Position numbers and translations under genes: made by a program | DNA from: Acetofilamentum sp. | GTDB lineage: Bacteria > Hydrothermota > 32-111 | Reading direction: 5' to 3' | Length of the DNA stretch: 64,000 bases | NCBI GenBank assembly: GCA_020721805.1 | Contig: DYMB01000001.1 | Coordinates: 372,487-436,486 of the forward strand | Part shown: positions 58,199-64,000 of the stretch, piece by piece | Numbering within the stretch: position 1 is the stretch's first letter | Layout of the letters: every line of letters begins with the position of its first letter | Notes under the pieces: generated by a model | Told to the model about the DNA's origin: nothing | The model's input: only the letters and a program-made list of their open reading frames with translations | The model's database searches: none

Positions 58199-59137
58199 AT
58201 GAAAAAATCTTTTCTTTATCTTAGCATACTGATTTTAACTATTCTAATCGTTTTCAGTGGTTGTTCTAAAATAGTAGAGAGAAGAAAAATTCTCTTTCTT
58301 TTTGGCAATGTTAACACTGAGATTATGATCTATGCGGATAAAAATTTTAATTTTGATCAGGTGTTTGAACAGGTTGAGGATACTTTAAAAAAACTTGATT
58401 CCTATTTTTCAAAATTTGATCAAAATTCTTTCGTGTACAAATTCAACAACTCATTCGAAAAAATCAAACCCGAAAAGGAATTTTTGGAAATGCTTTTTTT
58501 GAGTGATTCTTTAAAAGAGTTGACAGGTGGGTATTTTAACATATTCATAGAACCACTGCTTGCTTATTATAGAAGATGTGAAAAAGAACAAAAAAAGATT
58601 TTAAAAGATTCTATACAATTCTATGTAAAATTGATAAATCTAAAAAAACCATATACGGTTGAAGAAGGTTATATAAAAAAGACTACCCAAAAGGTTTCTT
58701 TAGATTTTGGAGGAATAGCAAAGGGTTTCTTTGGAGATATTGTAGTATCTCTTTTAAAGAGTTATGGTGTTAAAAAAGCACTAATAAACATAGGTGGAGA
58801 TATAGTCTGTTACAATGAACTCGATAAAAACTATTTTAAAATAGGTGTTAGAAGTTTTCAGAAGGATAGTATTGTTAGAGTCGATTCCATTCTTAATGGC
58901 TCAATAGTTACAAGTGGTGATTATTTTAGATTCTATACAATCGGTAAGGAAAAATATTCACATATAATAAATCCAAAAAATGGAGAACCAAGTTTTTTGG
59001 TTCATTCTTTGACCTTAAAAAGTAGTAGGGGAGCGATAGCGGATGCTCTTGCAACAGCCTTTATGCTTATGGATTATAAAGATATCGATAATGTGATCAA
59101 AAAAATCGGTGATGTTGAAATATTTATACAAAGATAG
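58199..59137 (+). CDS. apbE: FAD:protein FMN transferase lipoprotein
   Basis: ApbE-type flavin transferase of 312 aa, with a lipoprotein signal (LIVFSGCS). It attaches FMN to threonines of RnfG and RnfD. Motifs are SLDFGGIAKGFFGD, LINIGGDIV, TSGDYFRFYTIG, YSHIINPKNGEPS and ADALATAFML, which are the FAD/Mg residues. Its position at the end of rnfBCDGEA gives the likely targets. Confidence 0.94.
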   Translation: MKKSFLYLSILILTILIVFSGCSKIVERRKILFLFGNVNTEIMIYADKNFNFDQVFEQVEDTLKKLDSYFSKFDQNSFVYKFNNSFEKIKPEKEFLEMLFLSDSLKELTGGYFNIFIEPLLAYYRRCEKEQKKILKDSIQFYVKLINLKKPYTVEEGYIKKTTQKVSLDFGGIAKGFFGDIVVSLLKSYGVKKALINIGGDIVCYNELDKNYFKIGVRSFQKDSIVRVDSILNGSIVTSGDYFRFYTIGKEKYSHIINPKNGEPSFLVHSLTLKSSRGAIADALATAFMLMDYKDIDNVIKKIGDVEIFIQR

Positions 59138-59146
59138 GAGTTTAAT

Positions 59147-60376
59147 ATGGACAGGATCATAATAATCGGTGGAGGAATAATCTCAGGTTCAATTTTATAC
59201 CATCTTTACAAAAAAGGTTACAATGGAAAAGTGGTAGTTATTGAAAGAAAAAGTCAACTCTCACAGGAGTCTACATCACTTTCAGCGGGTGCTTTTAGAA
59301 ACATATGGTCTACGATAGTTAATTTGAAATTGACCAACTATTCCATAGAATTTTACAAAAACTTTCACAGGGAACTTGGGACCAATATCGGTTTTGAACA
59401 GATAGGTTATCTTTTCACTTACTATGAAAAAGATTTTGAGGATATAAAAAATTTCAAACATGTGTGGGATGAAAACAATGTTAGAACTGAACTCTTAAAA
59501 CCTGAAGAGATAGAAAAATTTGTCCCTGGATATATACCTACAATAGATCATATTGAGCCGGAGGTAAATGAGATATTAAATATGAAGCCCATCGCTGGTG
59601 CATTGTTTGGGCCAGATTGTGGTGTATTCAATCCAACAACAGCATCCAATAGATATTTCGAATATACTAAAGAGAAATATCCATCAAAAGTTGAAATTAA
59701 ATTGAATAGTGAAGTTAAGAAAATCATTTTTAAAGGTGAAGAGACCATCGGAGTAGAACTTGTTGATGGTAGTATAATAGAAGGTGATATTGTGATACTT
59801 GCCGCTGGAGCCTTCTCCGGTGATATTCTGAAAAACTCTGTTGATTATCCCGATTACCAGATACCTGTTGTTCCATGGAAAAGGATGCTTTTTACAGTTA
59901 AGATGCCAGACATAAAAGACTTTGAAAAAATTCCAATGACGATAATCGATAATGGGGTTTATTTCCATCCAGAGAAAGGTAACCTTCTTGTTGGAAGGGC
60001 TGATCCACAGCAACCCTTTGGTTATGATTACACACCCGATCCAAAATATTATGAGGAACAAATGAATTACTATATGGCTGCAAGAATTCCGGGAATGGAA
60101 TACTGCAGGATCATTTCTCCCCAATCGATGTGGGGTGGTTTATATGATCATAACACTGAAGATAAAAATGGTATAATAGGATTTCATTCGCATCTTAAAA
60201 ATTTATTCATAGCAACAGGTTTTTCAGGACACGGTGTTATGGAATCACCTGGAGTTGGTCTTTCCGTTGCTGAAAAGATTTTAACCGGGGAGTATAAAAC
60301 TATAAAAGAAGTTGAAATTTTGAAATATGAAAGATTTAAAAATAACCAGTTGATCAAAGAGAGTATTGTGATATAA
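59147..60376 (+). CDS. FAD-dependent oxidoreductase, DAO family
   Basis: Flavoprotein of 409 aa in the D-amino-acid/sarcosine oxidase family (DAO). The dinucleotide fold is IIIGGGIISGSILYHL, followed by SAGAFRNIWSTIVN and a C-terminal FIATGFSGHGVMESPGVG with core ATGFSGHGVM. Substrate not given by sequence; relatives oxidise sarcosine, glycine-type or hydroxy acids. It may feed amino-acid electrons into Rnf, but this is inferred from position. GGAG precedes the ATG. Confidence 0.87.
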   Translation: MDRIIIIGGGIISGSILYHLYKKGYNGKVVVIERKSQLSQESTSLSAGAFRNIWSTIVNLKLTNYSIEFYKNFHRELGTNIGFEQIGYLFTYYEKDFEDIKNFKHVWDENNVRTELLKPEEIEKFVPGYIPTIDHIEPEVNEILNMKPIAGALFGPDCGVFNPTTASNRYFEYTKEKYPSKVEIKLNSEVKKIIFKGEETIGVELVDGSIIEGDIVILAAGAFSGDILKNSVDYPDYQIPVVPWKRMLFTVKMPDIKDFEKIPMTIIDNGVYFHPEKGNLLVGRADPQQPFGYDYTPDPKYYEEQMNYYMAARIPGMEYCRIISPQSMWGGLYDHNTEDKNGIIGFHSHLKNLFIATGFSGHGVMESPGVGLSVAEKILTGEYKTIKEVEILKYERFKNNQLIKESIVI

Positions 60377-60377
60377 T
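60350..60377 (+). promoter_or_regulatory. Promoter of the patatin operon
   Basis: TTGATC (60350-60355), 16-base spacer, TATAAT (60372-60377), overlapping the end of the oxidoreductase gene. A 10-base leader with AAGGAAA leads to the ATG at 60393. Confidence 0.6.
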
Positions 60378-60392
60378 ATTTTTAAGGAAAAT

Positions 60393-60797
60393 ATGAGTAA
60401 AGCTGTTTCAAATTTTACCTATGACATAGATGCCATTACTAAGTATTTTATTCCATTACTTGAAATTGAAGACAAAAAAACTATTTTTAAGAAAGATTAT
60501 GAAAGTTGGTTCAATCTACTCACACTTCTTGTGGAAGCGATGAAAATATTCTCTGAAGATCAAAAAGTAGATTTTAAAAAGATCTTTGATGAACTTACAG
60601 GTAAGATACCATATAAAAATTCGAGAAGGAAAAAAATGGAAGTGGAGGGAGGAAACATAATATTTTCACTCTTTTCCGATGCTATGATAGATTATATTTT
60701 CAACCTGAAAATTGATATCCAGAGGAGGAATTTAATAAAAGTAACCGTTTTTAAGTTCAAGGATGAAGCAAAAAAGAATCTTCGTTCCTTGAGTTAA
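60393..60797 (+). CDS. Hypothetical protein
   Basis: Soluble protein of 134 aa, helical, no recognised family. Notable are a charged middle (NSRRKKMEVEGGN) and no Cys. First gene of a unit with the 7TM sensor-like protein three bases later, suggesting a shared job. Confidence 0.5.
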   Translation: MSKAVSNFTYDIDAITKYFIPLLEIEDKKTIFKKDYESWFNLLTLLVEAMKIFSEDQKVDFKKIFDELTGKIPYKNSRRKKMEVEGGNIIFSLFSDAMIDYIFNLKIDIQRRNLIKVTVFKFKDEAKKNLRSLS

Positions 60798-60800
60798 ACA

Positions 60801-62552
60801 ATGTTTGGTTTGAATTTTATTTCATTCTTTTCTTTCCTTTTAACTGTATATTTTATATTCTTAATCTTTTTTAGAAAAGATTTTGGACTTGATAAAAATA
60901 ATCTCTTTTTGATCCTGCTCATATATTCATATTTTTCTATTGCAACTTTTATTTTGAATTTTACATTTCTAAACGAGGGTTATAAGGTTTCATATTTTAT
61001 TCTGTTTCTAATTTATATTTTCCTCAATTTTTTTCTTTTTTTCTACTATTTTGAAAATTATTTTAAAAAGGGAATTATAAAAGTTCTGTATCCGGTTATT
61101 ATTTTTTTATTCACAACTATCGTTTACATTTTTTTACCAGTATTTGTTCAGACCGATTCCCCAATGAAAATATCTTTTGTTGAAAAATTCTTTTGTGATT
61201 TAAAAAATTTTGGTATCTATTTTTCCATACTCTGGGCGATACTTCTCTTTTTTTCATTCTTTCAAAAAAGATTATTTTTTCTTTTTTTATCTTTAGTAAA
61301 TTTTCTTTTTTTTATTTTTATATTTTTGGATAGTTTGGAAAAATTTAGTTTGGATAAAATTATAATTTTAAATTTCTCTCTTGTACTTCTTCTTTCTCCA
61401 ATCTTTCTTGTCCTTGATTTTTTTAAAATTAAAAACAGAAAACTTTTTCTTGATTATGATCCTCAAGATGTTTTAAATAATTTTAATTTTGGAATAGTCA
61501 TTGTAAAACCTGATGGAAGAGTTCATACCAATAGATATTTATCAGAAATCTTTGAATTAGAATCCACCACACCGGAAAAATGGTTCTATGATAATAAGGA
61601 TATTCTTTTAAAAATTGAGGATAATAATTTTCTTAATGAAGATTTCATCGTCGGAAAAAATACCTACAATTTTATAATCGAAAAAATCAAAAAAACTGAT
61701 CTATTGAACAGATTTGAACTTTATATAATTTTTAATTATAACAATGTTAAAATTCTTGAAAAGTTATCAAAGGAGTATACAAATTTTGTTTTTAACACTT
61801 TAACCGATAGAATTTACCAGTATAACATTCAGAATCAATATAAACGGATGTATGATTTTTTAAAAGGTTTCGCTCATAACTCATTTTCAATGATCTCGGT
61901 TATAAAGACTGGATTCGATTATATTCTTGACAATATCGATGATTTTGAAAAATTTGTTTATACTACCAAAAAAAATGTTTCATTAAAGGATTATTTTATC
62001 AATAGAATAAACCTTATGCAAAAAACATTAAATCTTACCATCGTTGGACTTCAAAAACTTATGGAATCTTTCAAGATTTTAAATAACAAAATAAAATACG
62101 AATATGATGAAGGAAAATCTAATTTTTCGATAAACGATTTTATCGATCAGGAAATATTCTTTTATATCACGAATACCGAATATAAATATACCATAAATAT
62201 TGAAAAGAAACTCGAAGAAAATTTAAGGGATGTGGTTTTTGAATATAGGGTTCTTTCAACCATATTTCACAACATTTTGAAATTCGTAATAAATGAGATG
62301 GCTACAGTTCATATTAAAAGGATAATCGTGCAGACATATGAAAGATCGGGTAAAATAATCATCAGAGTAGAATCCAGTGCAAAAGATTTTCAGAAGGATA
62401 AAATGGACGAAATTTTAAACAGATCTTCATATATAGCCGACGATCGCTATGCATCCTTAATAAACGCTTATCTTTTAATAAAATCTTCAGGTTCAAAGTT
62501 AAGAATGGTTGATTCCGATTTTCTCATATTTGAGATTGAGTTGAATGAATAA
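60801..62552 (+). CDS. Seven-helix sensor-like protein with degenerate histidine-kinase core
   Basis: Protein of 583 aa. Seven hydrophobic helices (about 5-220) like 7TM sensor domains, a PAS-like domain (NFNFGIVIVKPDGRVHTN region, about 225-320), a helical part with LKGFAHNSFSMISVI that recalls an H-box, and a C-terminal region in the position of the ATPase domain. N-box FHNILKFVINEM is weakly kept and the glycine-rich D/G boxes are absent. Kinase activity is doubtful; perhaps it acts as a scaffold or pseudokinase. Stop overlaps the patatin start. Confidence 0.65.
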   Translation: MFGLNFISFFSFLLTVYFIFLIFFRKDFGLDKNNLFLILLIYSYFSIATFILNFTFLNEGYKVSYFILFLIYIFLNFFLFFYYFENYFKKGIIKVLYPVIIFLFTTIVYIFLPVFVQTDSPMKISFVEKFFCDLKNFGIYFSILWAILLFFSFFQKRLFFLFLSLVNFLFFIFIFLDSLEKFSLDKIIILNFSLVLLLSPIFLVLDFFKIKNRKLFLDYDPQDVLNNFNFGIVIVKPDGRVHTNRYLSEIFELESTTPEKWFYDNKDILLKIEDNNFLNEDFIVGKNTYNFIIEKIKKTDLLNRFELYIIFNYNNVKILEKLSKEYTNFVFNTLTDRIYQYNIQNQYKRMYDFLKGFAHNSFSMISVIKTGFDYILDNIDDFEKFVYTTKKNVSLKDYFINRINLMQKTLNLTIVGLQKLMESFKILNNKIKYEYDEGKSNFSINDFIDQEIFFYITNTEYKYTINIEKKLEENLRDVVFEYRVLSTIFHNILKFVINEMATVHIKRIIVQTYERSGKIIIRVESSAKDFQKDKMDEILNRSSYIADDRYASLINAYLLIKSSGSKLRMVDSDFLIFEIELNE

Positions 62553-63963
62553 AATTTCATTTGTAATTTCAGGTGGTGTTTCATTATGCACATATGAGAT
62601 TGGTGTTCTCACTTCATTCTATCAAACATTTTTAAAAAATCAAAATATAGATTTTGAAATCGTATCAGGTTCTTCGGCAGGTGCATTATCAGCTTTTCTT
62701 TTCTATGAAGCAGTTAGATCTGGAAGAAATCCATTCTTTATGTCCAACCTGATCATTAAATATGCTGATGTGAAATACCTGCTTTCGAAGAATGATGAGA
62801 ACATTTTTGATTTTAACAATTTTCTTGAAGTTTTTGAAAGAATTTCTACAGATAATCCCTTATGTGATTATGAATATGATTCAAAGGAATGTAAAAAGAA
62901 CAGGTGTACAGATTTTTGTGATATGAAAATCTGTAAGAATAACAGAAATAGCAAAATAAAACTCATACTCAATGTTACTTCTCTTGAACCTTTACTTAGA
63001 GATTTAAACGATAAAGTTTATTCAAAAGATTATACTTTGAGAACACACAACCTTGATTTTCTGATAGATCCCGACATAGTTGAGAAAAAAATGGTTTTTG
63101 ATATTTTAAAAGCATCTCTCTCTTTCCCTATATTTTTCCCTTTTGTAGAGTTTGTTTTAAATAAAACTGTCTTTAAAGATTATTCTGAAAAATATAAAGA
63201 TTCTAATATAAAGTTGAACTTAACGGATGGTGGGATTACCCAGAATTTACCTTTCAGATCAATTTTTAATCTTATTTTGAAAACTGATAATCTTATTTTG
63301 ATCATACCCTATCCGGATGATCTGGAAAAGATTCAAAAGGATTCTGAAAAAATAAAAAAGTATACCCCTATCTTTGGAATTTTTAAACTGTTGGATGCAG
63401 CTTTCTATCAGTCCCTATATTCCGACATAAAAATAGCTTTGAAATATAATGATCTGGAAAATCTTTATCAAAAAAAGGCAAAAGAATTTGAGGAAGTTTT
63501 TAATGAACTTCCACCCGAAAAGCAGAATGTTGTAAGAGAGTTCTTTAAAAAAGTTTATCCTGATTTTGTTTCATTCGATGAAGTTTTTACTACCAAAAAA
63601 AAGATGGTAAAAATTGATATTATCTCTCCCTCAAATCCTAAAGATCAACTTGCAGGTGAAGTTTTAAACCATTTTGGTGGATTCTTTGATGAAAATATAA
63701 GGATAAATGATCTTCTTGTTGGATATTTTGATGGTAAAAAATATCTTGAAAAAAATGGTTTTTATATTGATGATCTTTTTTTTAAAAAAAAGGTTAAAAC
63801 AAAAGATTTATCCTATAAAAAAATTAGAAATAAAAAGCTTTTTTTAATAATTTTTTTAAAAACTTTATTATCCATTCTATATCCATACAGAAAAAAGATA
63901 ATTTTCCTATTTTTTATACTTTTTATAAAATTTTTCCTTAAGTTTTTAAATGCTACCTGTTAA
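62545..63963 (+). CDS. Patatin-like phospholipase with Cys cluster and C-terminal helix
   Basis: Patatin-family acyl hydrolase of 472 aa. The nucleophile is Ser44 in GSSAG; the dyad partner is Asp in LTDGGITQNLPF; the oxyanion loop ISGGVS is modified from the usual GGGxRG. An insertion holds five Cys (107, 116, 121, 125, 130), looking like a metal site. Residues about 445-470 form a membrane helix. The start overlaps the sensor gene. Substrate probably a membrane lipid. Confidence 0.85.
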   Translation: MNKISFVISGGVSLCTYEIGVLTSFYQTFLKNQNIDFEIVSGSSAGALSAFLFYEAVRSGRNPFFMSNLIIKYADVKYLLSKNDENIFDFNNFLEVFERISTDNPLCDYEYDSKECKKNRCTDFCDMKICKNNRNSKIKLILNVTSLEPLLRDLNDKVYSKDYTLRTHNLDFLIDPDIVEKKMVFDILKASLSFPIFFPFVEFVLNKTVFKDYSEKYKDSNIKLNLTDGGITQNLPFRSIFNLILKTDNLILIIPYPDDLEKIQKDSEKIKKYTPIFGIFKLLDAAFYQSLYSDIKIALKYNDLENLYQKKAKEFEEVFNELPPEKQNVVREFFKKVYPDFVSFDEVFTTKKKMVKIDIISPSNPKDQLAGEVLNHFGGFFDENIRINDLLVGYFDGKKYLEKNGFYIDDLFFKKKVKTKDLSYKKIRNKKLFLIIFLKTLLSILYPYRKKIIFLFFILFIKFFLKFLNATC

Positions 63964-64000
63964 GTCCAACGCAGATCTGCTTACCATTTGAATCGGTTAA
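63953..64000 (-). CDS. Possible end of a gene on the minus strand (cut by window end)
   Basis: Reading from 64000 towards 63953 gives an open frame LTDSNGKQICVGLNR and a TAG. It overlaps the patatin tail by 11 bases, like other convergent pairs in this window. Too short to name; presence of a gene is only a suggestion. Confidence 0.3.
   Translation of the reverse strand, partial: LTDSNGKQICVGLNR

Overview
The window is a 64 kb piece of a very AT-rich bacterial chromosome. It reads as an anaerobic bacterium with an outer membrane: there are lipoproteins, a beta-barrel outer-membrane protein and a chaperone-like secreted protein, a complete Rnf complex, a decarboxylase sodium pump and a histidine-fermentation pathway, and no oxidases or cytochromes. 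Many genes are recognisable only at family level, which fits a poorly sampled lineage. I do not name a phylum. No tRNA, rRNA, CRISPR array or intact insertion sequence was seen.

Layout. (1) 1-8230: end of rpoB, rpoC, rpsL, rpsG, then a divergent EF-G placed directly behind a hairpin terminator; no tuf follows. (2) 8275-12040: J-domain/TPR protein, roadblock protein, ComEC-like protein, and on the other strand a DUF3467 protein and an M29 aminopeptidase. (3) 12090-20426: GT-C-type membrane protein, Ser/Thr kinase with PEGA repeats, two envelope proteins, a sigma-54 activator and a fused FtcD-FchA enzyme. (4) 20416-24527: a membrane protein with a pilin-like tail, a macro-domain protein, then a zone of decay with broken flavodoxin, ArsC/LMW-phosphatase and membrane-protein genes. 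(5) 24581-36488: hutH-hutU-hutI, then TPR and ExeA-like ATPase genes in alternation, PHP phosphoesterase, archaeal-type phosphoglycerate mutase and era. (6) 36513-40127: aminotransferase, a 500-bp gene-free stretch, archease-rtcB. (7) 40195-47698: biotin-dependent decarboxylase sodium pump (four genes), a two-component pair whose activator has a damaged Walker B, and an amidohydrolase. (8) 47669-53257, minus strand: NtrC-type regulator, a degenerate receiver, two small secreted proteins, a chaperone-like protein and a beta-barrel protein with SdrD-like repeats; this looks like an undescribed surface-structure locus. (9) 53349-60376: RseC-like protein, rnfBCDGEA, apbE, and a FAD oxidoreductase. 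(10) 60393-63963: unknown protein, 7TM sensor with a degenerate kinase core, and a patatin.

The metabolism hangs together. HutH, HutU, HutI and FtcD-FchA would take histidine to glutamate plus one-carbon units on tetrahydrofolate. The decarboxylase pump and Rnf would turn acyl-CoA decarboxylation and ferredoxin oxidation into an ion gradient, and ApbE would attach the FMN that RnfG and RnfD need.

The most unusual sequence-level pattern is that many first genes of transcription units begin 6-8 bases after a good -10 box with a matching -35 box, and have no Shine-Dalgarno sequence. This predicts leaderless mRNAs. Internal operon genes mostly carry ordinary Shine-Dalgarno sequences or overlap the preceding stop codon.
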